This document shows positions 33,794 through 42,317 of a stretch of DNA of 60,849 bases, piece by piece. The position numbers and the translations under genes are program-made. Under the pieces are notes generated by a model. The model had not been told where the DNA came from. It saw nothing but the letters and a program-made list of their open reading frames with translations, and searched no databases. This DNA is from CAZSVI01 sp964610205 (lineage in GTDB: Bacteria > Bacillota > Clostridia > DSM-8532). How positions within the stretch are numbered: the stretch's first letter is position 1; every line of letters begins with the position of its first letter. The stretch is taken from assembly GCA_964610205.1 (NCBI GenBank), contig CAZSVI010000004.1, forward strand, positions 1 to 60,849. Reading direction: 5' to 3'.

Positions 33794-34771
33794 CTATTGG
33801 TGAACAGCAGGAAATGGATTGATGGTTTCGGTATATTTACCGCACCGGTCACCAAAAAAACCAACAGCTTTCTGGTTTTCCAGAACGCTTACTACCTCGC
33901 ATTGGTTTGAGCACCCGTTACAGATAAAGCTCCGGGATATAAATTCAGCTTTTGAAACAGCAAAACCCTTAAAATTTGTCTTCATCTTCTCCCGTGACAG
34001 TTTTTCTCTTGCCAAAATTGCAGCGCCAATGGCCCCCATCACATCATAGTGAGCGGGTATCGTAACCGGAAGGTCCAGCGTATTCTCAAAAGCTTTGTGG
34101 ATTCCCTTGTTGGCCGCTACTCCTCCTTGGAAAATTACCTTTGGAAGAAGTTCTTTTCCCTTTGCCACATTACTCAGGTAGTTCCTGACCAGAGCGTCAC
34201 ACAGTCCCCCGATGATGTCACAGGTATTGTAGCCCAGTTGCTGCTTGTGTATCATATCGGATTCAGCGAATACCGCACACCGGCCGGCTATTCTGACGGG
34301 TACGGTGGCTTTCAGGGCATAATCTCCGAATTCTTCAATCGGAATACCGAGCCGCTCAGCCTGTCTGTCCAGAAAAGAGCCTGTTCCGGCCGCACATACC
34401 GTATTCATTGCGAAATCCGTAACAACCGAGTCCCGTATAAGAATAATTTTTGAGTCCTGTCCGCCAATTTCAAGAATGGTTTTTACATCCGCATCCATAT
34501 TAATTGCCGCGATGGCATGAGCTGTTATCTCATTTTTTACAATATCGGCTCCAACCTGTATGGAAGCAATCATTCTGCCGCTTCCCGTTGTACCCACCGC
34601 CTGGATCTGCCTGTCGTCATACTTTTCCCCCAGCAGTGTCAGACCGTTTCTGACGGCTTCCATAGGACGGCCCATAGTACGGATATAACTTTTTTCAACA
34701 ACAGTCCCGTTTGTATCAACAAGCACCATATTTGTGCTGACCGATCCCACATCAACTCCCAATGCGTACAT
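33794..34771 (-). CDS. 2-hydroxyacyl-CoA dehydratase activase-like ATPase (HgdC/BadF family)
   Basis: 325 residues of the ASKHA ATPase fold. GVDVGSVSTNMVLVD is phosphate motif 1, LEIGGQDSKIILI phosphate motif 2, and CAAGTGSFLDRQAERL and GRCAVFAESDMIHKQQ carry the two Cys that ligate the shared [4Fe-4S] cluster in HgdC. A C-terminal extension adds CNGCSNQCEVVS. Start at 34771 follows AGGAG and gives MYALGVDVGS. Overlaps the next upstream gene by 20 bp. It forms a three-gene operon with two DUF2229-like proteins but no HgdA/HgdB dehydratase pair is adjacent, so the activated partner is unclear. Confidence 0.88.
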   Translation of the reverse strand: MYALGVDVGSVSTNMVLVDTNGTVVEKSYIRTMGRPMEAVRNGLTLLGEKYDDRQIQAVGTTGSGRMIASIQVGADIVKNEITAHAIAAINMDADVKTILEIGGQDSKIILIRDSVVTDFAMNTVCAAGTGSFLDRQAERLGIPIEEFGDYALKATVPVRIAGRCAVFAESDMIHKQQLGYNTCDIIGGLCDALVRNYLSNVAKGKELLPKVIFQGGVAANKGIHKAFENTLDLPVTIPAHYDVMGAIGAAILAREKLSREKMKTNFKGFAVSKAEFISRSFICNGCSNQCEVVSVLENQKAVGFFGDRCGKYTETINPFPAVHQ

Positions 34772-35849
34772 ATTCACGTCTCCTTTCAAGTAAATCGAGG
34801 AAAGCCTCGATACGGGTCATATATCCGGCTTCACCGGTCATTTCATCCACTACCAACGATAGTATGGGAAGATTTTTTTCTTTTGATACATTTGGCAGGA
34901 TGGATTTGGAAACGATTTCGGGCATGCATCCCATCGGGAATATTTGTATGGCTCCATCCATGTGTTCTCTGGCTGCCAGAACAGCTCCGCCGATGCATTC
35001 CCTGGCATGCCCGCCTATACACAAAGGAAGAAATTCTTCAGAAGCATGCATTAGTTCCCTTGAATTCAGCTTCATGGTTTTGAAAAGAGTATCCTTAACC
35101 CACCATGAAGGCGTAAGTGTCCTTTTGGTGGATACTTTCATATCCATCAATATATCTTCAATATATAAATTTGAAAAAGGCTCAATGACCGTATAGATTT
35201 CACCTATAATGGCTATTCTTAAAGGATTTTTACTGGAATCAACGGTAAGCGCTTCCATTTTTTTGTGATATTCCTTTAGAATTTTAATGGACTCATCAGG
35301 GTGATTACACGAAAAAACTTTGCTTTTACAGTTGGACAGCAGACGTTTGCATTCGCCGTTATTTTTCTCATATCCGGCCATCTCATGTGCTTTTGCTTCA
35401 ATGGCATCAATGAGATTCATGGCGGAAATAGCTGAAACGGCAGCATTAATTCCCTGAAGTGCAGTCTTTTTGCTTTCGTTTCCTATTCTGCGGATTCTCT
35501 TCATGAGTTCATGAAATCCAATACTATGAACAGGATCCAGCACGATAAAATCGACCTCGTAACCTAAATGCTTCAGAATCCGTATCTGAAGTTCCGAATA
35601 TTCTCCAAACCGGCACGGTCCACAGCTCCCAACAAGAAGAACCGTATCGGCTCCTTCCTGTATTCCTGCAATGTAATTGCCAATCATCAATTTAAACGGA
35701 AGGCATATTTCCTCAGGAGAATATTTGGAACCTAAAATCAGAGCTTCCCTGTTGTTAAGAGGAGGGATCACATAATCAATTCCAAGGCTGTCAAACAAAA
35801 TTTTGATTGCCATATAAACATTTCCCATATGCGGTATTGTTATCTTCAC
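34752..35849 (-). CDS. DUF2229-type acyl-CoA dehydratase/activase-associated protein
   Basis: 365 residues. Conserved Cys-containing stretches: YSPEEICLPFKLMIGNYIAG, VLLVGSCGPCRFGEYSEL and LCIGGHARECIGGAV. The end VDEMTGEAGYMTRIEAFLDLLERR is shared with its upstream neighbour. Related to the segment found in large fused 2-hydroxyglutaryl-CoA-dehydratase-activase proteins. Start is GTG at 35849 with AGGAGG 7 nt upstream. It overlaps both neighbours (59 bp upstream, 20 bp downstream), implying a stable complex made from one transcript. Fe-S binding is likely from the Cys set; the reaction is unknown. Confidence 0.78.
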   Translation of the reverse strand: MKITIPHMGNVYMAIKILFDSLGIDYVIPPLNNREALILGSKYSPEEICLPFKLMIGNYIAGIQEGADTVLLVGSCGPCRFGEYSELQIRILKHLGYEVDFIVLDPVHSIGFHELMKRIRRIGNESKKTALQGINAAVSAISAMNLIDAIEAKAHEMAGYEKNNGECKRLLSNCKSKVFSCNHPDESIKILKEYHKKMEALTVDSSKNPLRIAIIGEIYTVIEPFSNLYIEDILMDMKVSTKRTLTPSWWVKDTLFKTMKLNSRELMHASEEFLPLCIGGHARECIGGAVLAAREHMDGAIQIFPMGCMPEIVSKSILPNVSKEKNLPILSLVVDEMTGEAGYMTRIEAFLDLLERRREYVRIGS

Positions 35850-36741
35850 GAATCAGCCTCCTTTCAAGCATGTCAATAAATGCTTCCAACCGGGTATCCA
35901 TTCCTGCTTCACCGGTATGCTCGTCGAGCTTTATAACCAGCATTGGAAATTCTCCCACGTGGTAACGGATGAGATCCACAATAACCGAATCAATACCGCA
36001 GGCAAAGGAAGACAGATAAATAATACCGTCTATTTTCTTTTGTTTGTAAAACGCGGCTGCTGCACCAAAAAGCCTGCGCTGGAATGTCCAGAAAGGTTTT
36101 TTCACAAGCTCCTTTACCTGCGATCTGCAGATTCCGTCATTTGCAAACTCTTCGGTCACTATTCCAATGCCTTTGGATCGAAGTTTTCCCGCAATACCCA
36201 TGTTCAGAAATTCATCATTAATAATATAAGGGTGTCCGGCCAGCATTACTGTCAGACCTTTACCATCCTCATAAATACCCGTTTGATAATTGCGTTGTGC
36301 CTTCATTGCAATGTAAAAGGACTTTTTGATTTTCTTTTTGTTACAGGTGATGACTGACCCGGCGGATAAGCACCACTTGATGAAATCCGTTTCTGTATGC
36401 ATATACAAAGGCTCCATTGTAATCCTTGGCAGAGACGGGATGCTGTTTGTAATCATTTCCGGAAGACCGCAGAATTTGGGACAAATGTATTCACACCTGC
36501 AAATCCGCATAATACGGGGTATAACTAAAAAATCACAGTTGTCTTTTATTGAGGCCACGTGTCCGTGATATACCTTTACAGGAAGACATGCCTCGTCAAC
36601 ACAGGCCTTAACCCCCATATCCAATATTTTTTTATTTGTTTCCTCAGAAGAGATAACTTCGGCTCCAAGGCCGGAAAAGAAGGTTTTAAAAAAGGGATGG
36701 TATTTGCAATACAATAATCCCTTCGGAATTCCAACCCGCAT
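35791..36741 (-). CDS. DUF2229 family protein (acyl-CoA dehydratase activase-associated)
   Basis: 316 residues beginning MRVGIPKGLLYCKYHPFFKTFFSGLGAEV, the hallmark N-terminus of DUF2229. It has Cys clusters ACVDEACLPVKVYHGHV and RICRCEYICPKFCGLPEM, and ends LDEHTGEAGMDTRLEAFIDMLERR like the next gene. In many clostridia this module is fused in one protein of over 1000 residues with activase domains; here the parts are separate. First gene of the minus-strand trio. Function unknown; Fe-S cluster delivery or a radical dehydratase-like role is a guess. Confidence 0.8.
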   Translation of the reverse strand: MRVGIPKGLLYCKYHPFFKTFFSGLGAEVISSEETNKKILDMGVKACVDEACLPVKVYHGHVASIKDNCDFLVIPRIMRICRCEYICPKFCGLPEMITNSIPSLPRITMEPLYMHTETDFIKWCLSAGSVITCNKKKIKKSFYIAMKAQRNYQTGIYEDGKGLTVMLAGHPYIINDEFLNMGIAGKLRSKGIGIVTEEFANDGICRSQVKELVKKPFWTFQRRLFGAAAAFYKQKKIDGIIYLSSFACGIDSVIVDLIRYHVGEFPMLVIKLDEHTGEAGMDTRLEAFIDMLERRLIREDNNTAYGKCLYGNQNFV

Positions 36742-36837
36742 TTAATCACTCTTTCCAGTTTTTTTTATTATGTCCTGAATAAAAAAGGATTATTATAGGA
36801 ATATGATAGGAAGGGATTATTTCCTCAATAATATCTG

Positions 36838-38202
36838 CTAAGCCATATTTTTTACTACATTATTCAGCCATTTTCCGGACAGAAAACGCTTTACACCGAA
36901 GAAGAGCTTGAATACCTCCTCAAGGCTGACCAATAAGTATACGGTAAAAAGCGGCAGATGGTATACCAGACCACCGATAAACCCGAGTGGAACGGCGATC
37001 AGCCATACTCCCGCCGTATCCAGGAACAGGCAGTATTTTGTGTCACCGCCGCTTCTTAAAATCCCTACGATGTTAATCATATTAAATATTTTAAAGGGCA
37101 TTACAAAGCAGAAAACAGAAAGAATCAAACACGCATTCCGATATACTTCTTCGGAGACGTTATAAATTGACAATATATTACGTGAAAAAAGGAAAACGAC
37201 AATTCCTGTAAAAATACCCAGTATCGGGCCCAGAAGAACCAGCCGTTTTGCATAAAGGAAGGCAGTATCTTCATCTCCTTCACCAATTTTATTCCCCACC
37301 ATAATTGCGCTGGCATTGGCCATTCCGATAAACAATACAAAGGCAATTCTCTCGATAGCTGCCGATATATTAACCGAAGCCAGTATGTTTGTTCCCATTC
37401 TTCCGTAAACAACCGTGTACATGGTAACACCGACAGACCAAAGCACTTCATTTAATATAACAGGTATGGACAGCCTGAAGAACCGGATTGCAAAGTCACG
37501 GTTGAATGACGTCATTTCCTTAATTGAAGCAGCAGGAGGAAGCTTTAGCATATAAACCGAACCCAGAATAAGAAATGTTTCACATAACCTTGCGACAAGA
37601 GTTGCGATTGCTGCACCTTTGGCGCCCATAGCAGGTAATCCCAGTTTTCCGAATATTAAAATATAGTTAAGAAGCGTGTTGACAGTTAAGGCAATCGCAC
37701 TTGATATAGTGGGAAGTTTTGCCTGCCCCGTACTTCGGAGTGTGGAGGCAAAACAAAAACTGATTGCCGTTGGTATGTAGCTGAAGCACACAATCCTCAG
37801 GTATGTGCTTCCAATACGTAGTACCTCCATATCCTCTGTGAACAAGGATAAAACAAAGCCCGGAAACAACAGAATAATGATGGAAGCAACAGCTGATACC
37901 AGAATGGAACAAATAAGACCCAAGCCTAAAATTTTACGGATATTTGAAATATCTTTCTTCCCCCAGAATTGAGCAATAAAGACAGAAGCTCCGCTGCCGA
38001 CGCCAAAGAGAAAAAGAGCGATCAAAAAGAAGATCTGATTTCCCAAAGCGACTGCGGCAATATTTGTTTCACCCAGTTGTCCAATCATAACAGTATCTAC
38101 CAGATTTAGAGAAGTCATAATCAGATTCTGTATAGCAATAGGTAAGGCGATATGAGTCAGGGTTTTGTAAAATTGACGATCGCCGCATAAAAGTTTTTTC
38201 AT
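36838..38202 (-). CDS. MATE family efflux transporter
   Basis: 454 residues, 12 predicted membrane helices in two halves. Typical words are ALPIAIQNLIMTSLNLVDTVMIGQLGE, FIAQFWGKKD, CFASTLRSTGQAKLPT and GILRSGGDTKYCLFLD. Clearly distinct from the MATE gene at 32.3-33.6 kb. About 95 bp downstream of the DUF2229 operon's first start and on the same strand; a functional link is not shown. Substrate unknown. Confidence 0.9.
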   Translation of the reverse strand: MKKLLCGDRQFYKTLTHIALPIAIQNLIMTSLNLVDTVMIGQLGETNIAAVALGNQIFFLIALFLFGVGSGASVFIAQFWGKKDISNIRKILGLGLICSILVSAVASIIILLFPGFVLSLFTEDMEVLRIGSTYLRIVCFSYIPTAISFCFASTLRSTGQAKLPTISSAIALTVNTLLNYILIFGKLGLPAMGAKGAAIATLVARLCETFLILGSVYMLKLPPAASIKEMTSFNRDFAIRFFRLSIPVILNEVLWSVGVTMYTVVYGRMGTNILASVNISAAIERIAFVLFIGMANASAIMVGNKIGEGDEDTAFLYAKRLVLLGPILGIFTGIVVFLFSRNILSIYNVSEEVYRNACLILSVFCFVMPFKIFNMINIVGILRSGGDTKYCLFLDTAGVWLIAVPLGFIGGLVYHLPLFTVYLLVSLEEVFKLFFGVKRFLSGKWLNNVVKNMA

Positions 38203-38527
38203 AAAGACCCCTTTATTATATGTAATATAAATTTATTATTGCCAAATATATGAAGAATTCAAGTAATTATTAACCCCGGGTTTCACATGCGAGAAGCAAG
38301 CTTTGCCTGCCGCCGATCTCCAAAACGAGGCGGGGAGCATCCCTTAGCTCTGTTATATTTTTAGGCGGGAAGAATTTTTTAGGCATGATAATAATATACA
38401 ACAAAACAAATAATATTGCACGATAAAAAAATGGATCTACACAAAAGAAAAAGAAAGGGCTATAGTATAATAAGTGATTGTTGAAAGAATCAGGAGTGGC
38501 ATACCAACATAAATGGGAGTTTACAGC
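38203..38527. other. Gene-free stretch between MATE and LCP genes
   Basis: A 325-bp divergent gap. A TATAAT-like word occurs at 38466-38471 before the LCP gene but lacks a good -35. A short G/C-rich patch (about 38300-38345) has weak inverted repeats. No gene is supported. Confidence 0.4.
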
Positions 38528-39601
38528 ATGAAAAAAGGCACAATTGTATTACTTGCGGTGTTTGCGGTGGTTGTGGGAATATTATCAGGCATTCTTATAT
38601 CCTCTATTCTGTGGAATGAAGAGGACATTCCCTTTTTCGCTGATATTTTTACAGGCGAGGATAATAAAAACAAAAGCGGTGACGGTGGATCCGGAAAAGA
38701 TACCGAAAAACGCGGTAAAGAGACCAGAGCCGGATACGATGTTACAAATGGTCAAAGATATTACGCGCCTCTGGTAAATAAAGGGGACAGAAATGTTCTT
38801 CTGGTGGGTGAGGATGCTACCAGCGGAAATTTTGATACAATTATCGTAGCTTCGATATCCGACAGTAACAAAACCATTCAACTGCTGAATTTTCCCCGTG
38901 ACATTTATTTGGACTACAGTGATACGGTTATTAAAAAGTTGAAGGAGATGTCACCAAAACTCTATGAGGCGAAGGGTTTTCAGAAGATCAACGCGGCGCA
39001 TACAGTTGGAGCAAGAATTCAATACGAGGACGGAAACGGTAAATTTGGAAACAGCGACATTGATTTTCTTGCCGATATCATGGAAGAGGTATTTCTTATT
39101 TCGATTAATGATTATGCCTATGTCAATACGAAAGGGTTCAGGGAGGTTGTGGATCTTTTCGGCGGTGTGGAAATAAATGTTCCGATACGGATGAAGTATG
39201 ACGATCCTGTTCAGAATCTACATATTGATCTGCAGCCGGGTTTGCAGCACTTGGATGGTAATAAGGCGGAATGGTTTGTAAGATTTCGCCAGGGATATGA
39301 CAAGAACGGCAATTTTAAAAGCTATTCGGATCAGTTCAGAAAAGAGAACCAGAATGAGTTTTTAAAAGCATTTTTTACACAGCATGCTACCCTGAAAAAT
39401 ATCGGAAAAGTTAACGAACTCAGCAAGCTTATGAGTGACAATATACGAACAAGCATAGGGGGTGTTAAAGACATCACCGCATACGCGAATATGCTGAGGA
39501 AAGCAATCATTGGGAAGTACACCATGCAGTCCCTAATAATTGAGTGCAGGGAAACAAAAAGAATTGACGGTATATACTTTGATATTATCCGATCAGAATA
39601 A
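38528..39601 (+). CDS. LytR-CpsA-Psr (LCP) family cell-wall glycopolymer ligase
   Basis: 357 residues. One N-terminal transmembrane anchor (about 2-28: GTIVLLAVFAVVVGILSGILI) leads into a Lys/Glu/Gly-rich linker (about 40-75) and then the extracellular LCP domain. Motifs include VLLVGEDATSGNFDTIIVASI, LLNFPRDIYLDY (catalytic Arg/Asp), GGVEINVP and AEWFVRFRQGYDKNGNF. LCP enzymes transfer undecaprenyl-linked glycans to peptidoglycan. Start at 38528 chosen because GGGAG lies 8 nt upstream; an ATG 15 nt earlier is too far from AGGAG. Confidence 0.9.
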   Translation: MKKGTIVLLAVFAVVVGILSGILISSILWNEEDIPFFADIFTGEDNKNKSGDGGSGKDTEKRGKETRAGYDVTNGQRYYAPLVNKGDRNVLLVGEDATSGNFDTIIVASISDSNKTIQLLNFPRDIYLDYSDTVIKKLKEMSPKLYEAKGFQKINAAHTVGARIQYEDGNGKFGNSDIDFLADIMEEVFLISINDYAYVNTKGFREVVDLFGGVEINVPIRMKYDDPVQNLHIDLQPGLQHLDGNKAEWFVRFRQGYDKNGNFKSYSDQFRKENQNEFLKAFFTQHATLKNIGKVNELSKLMSDNIRTSIGGVKDITAYANMLRKAIIGKYTMQSLIIECRETKRIDGIYFDIIRSE

Positions 39602-39611
39602 CAAAATATAT

Positions 39612-39686
39612 TATATAAGCTGAACAAAATAATAAAGATTCTTCTCTTCGCTCAGAATGGCACAAAAACTTAATTCAGCTCATATA
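39612..39686. repeat. 75-bp inverted-repeat element with a common dispersed motif
   Basis: Ends TATATAAGCTGAA (39612-39624) and TTCAGCTCATATA (39674-39686) are inverted repeats matching at 12 of 13 positions. They enclose, on the minus strand, CATTCTGAGCGAAGAGAAG and ATCTT (39635-39659), a word I know as a dispersed intergenic repeat in many bacteria. It fills the gap between the convergent LCP and ATP-cone genes and may also act as a terminator hairpin. Confidence 0.6.
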
Positions 39687-39688
39687 GA

Positions 39689-39961
39689 TTAACGATCCTG
39701 GTTTTTGTCATAGTAATCTGCAACTATTGAAAATCCCAGTTTCTTTAGTGCTTCTACAACAAATTTATGAATTTTGGATGAATGTATATGGCCGGAGCCA
39801 TAATTATCAATCTTTTCTTGTACATCCTCGCCTATATTACTGATATCGGAGCTTGCCATCGGAGCATCCGCGCCATCGGAGGCATTTTCAACCGAAAGTA
39901 GAATTTTGTTAATATCAAAATCCTGAATCCTTCCATCTCTTTTTATAACTTTCATCTTCAT
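39689..39961 (-). CDS. Stand-alone ATP-cone domain protein
   Basis: 90 residues that consist almost only of an ATP-cone: VIKRDGRIQDFDINKILLSVENAS (nucleotide-sensing N-terminus) and IHKFVVEALKKLGFSIVADYY. The domain normally forms the allosteric N-terminus of ribonucleotide reductases or NrdR; here no catalytic part or zinc finger follows. GGAG precedes two possible ATGs (39961 and 39955); the second has better spacing. May regulate another protein or nucleotide-sensitive process; unknown. Confidence 0.82.
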   Translation of the reverse strand: MKMKVIKRDGRIQDFDINKILLSVENASDGADAPMASSDISNIGEDVQEKIDNYGSGHIHSSKIHKFVVEALKKLGFSIVADYYDKNQDR

Positions 39962-40492
39962 TCACTCCTTGCCGAAAGTTTAAGTTTACAATGAAAGATT
40001 ACGTTATCATTTAAGAAGTCAACAAGTTCTGTTTCTATTATATCAACGGAAGCAATTCCTTGCAATCGCAAAGAATAACCGGGTTTTTTATCTTGTTAAT
40101 TAAACAAAGCGTTACTGTTCAGGGGTGATACCTCAACCCGTTAAATCATCCGAACCACCCGCTGCGGTTACTTTTATATATCACTCCTGAATAGTTACAA
40201 AAATGCGACAAAGAAAAAATTCTATGGAAAAACCCCCTGTAAAATGATACAATAATGAATAATAAGTTAATTATGTAGCAATAGATGCAATTTTAAAGAC
40301 AGTTGGTTAAATTATGTTAGCAAGTACAAATCTTTGCATTATGGCGGGTAAAATTCTCCTGATAGGTATCAAAAAAATATATTGCTATAAAATGGAAGCA
40401 AACAATAGAAATGATTCAAGATGAAATACGTAAGTGTCATAAGAGGTTTCCTTGGCAAAAATTATCGGCTTGAAGTCTTGCCGGAGGGATGC
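39962..40492. other. Gene-free stretch upstream of the YesM-like kinase
   Basis: About 530 bp without a credible gene. It contains the inverted repeat at 40111-40198. A clear promoter for the kinase gene was not identified. Confidence 0.5.
40111..40198. repeat. Spaced inverted repeat with TCATCCGAACCACC motif
   Basis: GTTACTGTTCAGGGGTGATA (40111-40130) and the complement of 40179-40198 match at 17 of 20 positions. The 48-bp centre contains TCATCCGAACCACC (40146-40159), which recurs exactly at 53819-53832. This may be a dispersed structured repeat or a regulatory RNA fold. Confidence 0.5.
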
Positions 40493-42304
40493 GTGAAAAA
40501 CATTAAAAGTATTTTATATAATTTATTAAGCAGCAGACGTTCAAAACATTTTAAGGCATCTATAATTAGGTTATTTATTCCATTAATGGCATTATCGGTA
40601 ATAATAACCGGTACATCTTCGTATTATATTGCTTATCGCCAAATTGAAAATAATGCTTATGTAAGTTTAACTGATACAGTATCTCAATCTAAAATTCTTC
40701 TTGATAGCAAATTGGGCGATATCTTCGAGCAAATGCTATATATTAAAAATGTGGTGGAACCAATTTACTTATCAATAAAATATTCAGAAGATAATATAAA
40801 ACCACAGTATTACATATCGGCAGAAAACAATCTAAGCAGGGTATATTCAAACTATTATTCTGTAATCGATTCAATATTAATGTATTTTAATGACGGGCGA
40901 TTTACACTGCAAAAACGGGATTATATTACAGAAGATATAAACTTTTCATTTGATGTATGGAGACAAAAGTACAATGACGGAGATAGGGATTTTTATTGGC
41001 TGAATCTCCACCAGGACGATATATTCAAATATCATAGAAATAAAAACAGGGTTGTAAGCATATTTAACCTTATTGGCGATAATGATTCACAGCTTAGAGG
41101 CATTATCCTTTTTAATCTGCGTGAAAGCTTTTTCAGCAGTATCCTTGAAAATGTAGAAATAAGCCAGAACGGTTGCCTTGCGTTAATAAGCGAGGATGGG
41201 ATTATGTTATTTAAGGATGTGGAGGATAAGTATACATTGGATGAAAATAATCTGGAATGGTTAGTGAAAGCAGAGGATAACTCAGGAAGACAGAAGTTCA
41301 GCAATTCATTTGGAACAAAGATGATGGTAGTCTATGATACCCTTGATACCAATGGATGGAAGCTGGCCGCAGTATTTCCCGAAAATGAATTAACACAGAC
41401 AATAGGTTTTATTAAATATACATCTGTCATTATAATGATTCTCCTTTTATTTGTTTCTGTAGTACTTTCCAATATGCTTGCCAGAATAGTAACAGAACCA
41501 TTATCCCAATTAACAAGGAAAGTGAAAATAGTTGAGGAAGGTAATTTGGATGTGGTTTTTGATGTATACGCAGAAAATGAGATTGGCAAACTGGGTAAGG
41601 GAATTACTAAAATGATAGAAAGGGTCAAAGGACTCCTCGAACAGGTTCAGTTTGAACATAATCAAAAACGACAGGCCGAGTTTGCCGCTCTTCAAGCGCA
41701 GATTAGGCCGCATTTTCTCTATAACACACTGTATTCAATAAAACAATTGTGTAAAATGAATGAAATGAAGGATGCGGAAATTATGGTTTCGGCTCTTGCT
41801 GCTTTTTTCAGGATAAGCGTAAGCAAAGGAGAAGAGATCATAACTGTGAAAGAGGAAATCAGTCATGTGGAAAATTATCTGATAATACAGCATATGCGTT
41901 ATAAGGATAAGCTTAATTATTCTATTGATATAAATGAGGATTTATACACTTATTCAATAGTAAAATTAATGCTGCAGCCTATTGTAGAAAATGCGATATA
42001 TCATGGGATAAATAATAAAAGAGGCGTTGGCTTGATTAATATAACAGGTTATATTGAGGAAGAGGATTTGGTTTTTGCTGTAAAAGATGATGGTATCGGT
42101 ATTCCACCTGAAAAGCTAAATGAAATAAGGAATCTCCTTGAATGCAAAGAGAGAAACACTGATTCGCTGGGTATGGGGCTTTTCAATGTACACGAGCGTA
42201 TCAGGATAATGTTTGGTCAAAGGTATGGAGTTGAAATTGAAAGCATGTTCCAGACAGGAACAGCGGTAAATCTGAGAATTCCGGCACTAAAGCTGATAAA
42301 ATAA
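40493..42304 (+). CDS. YesM-type sensor histidine kinase
   Basis: 603 residues from the GTG start preferred here: GGAGGG lies 4-5 nt upstream, whereas an ATG at 40421 has no ribosome-binding site and would add 24 untypical residues. TM1 (about 27-48), an extracellular sensor domain (about 50-305), TM2 (about 310-330), HAMP, then the LytS/YesM histidine-kinase domain with QIRPHFLYNTLYSIKQL (phosphoacceptor His) and an HATPase end (DDGIGIPPEKL, LGMGLFNVHERI). Pairs with the response regulator 13 bp downstream and probably senses an extracellular sugar taken up by the adjacent ABC importer. Confidence 0.92.
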   Translation: MKNIKSILYNLLSSRRSKHFKASIIRLFIPLMALSVIITGTSSYYIAYRQIENNAYVSLTDTVSQSKILLDSKLGDIFEQMLYIKNVVEPIYLSIKYSEDNIKPQYYISAENNLSRVYSNYYSVIDSILMYFNDGRFTLQKRDYITEDINFSFDVWRQKYNDGDRDFYWLNLHQDDIFKYHRNKNRVVSIFNLIGDNDSQLRGIILFNLRESFFSSILENVEISQNGCLALISEDGIMLFKDVEDKYTLDENNLEWLVKAEDNSGRQKFSNSFGTKMMVVYDTLDTNGWKLAAVFPENELTQTIGFIKYTSVIIMILLLFVSVVLSNMLARIVTEPLSQLTRKVKIVEEGNLDVVFDVYAENEIGKLGKGITKMIERVKGLLEQVQFEHNQKRQAEFAALQAQIRPHFLYNTLYSIKQLCKMNEMKDAEIMVSALAAFFRISVSKGEEIITVKEEISHVENYLIIQHMRYKDKLNYSIDINEDLYTYSIVKLMLQPIVENAIYHGINNKRGVGLINITGYIEEEDLVFAVKDDGIGIPPEKLNEIRNLLECKERNTDSLGMGLFNVHERIRIMFGQRYGVEIESMFQTGTAVNLRIPALKLIK

Positions 42305-42317
42305 GGGGGCATCCGGA

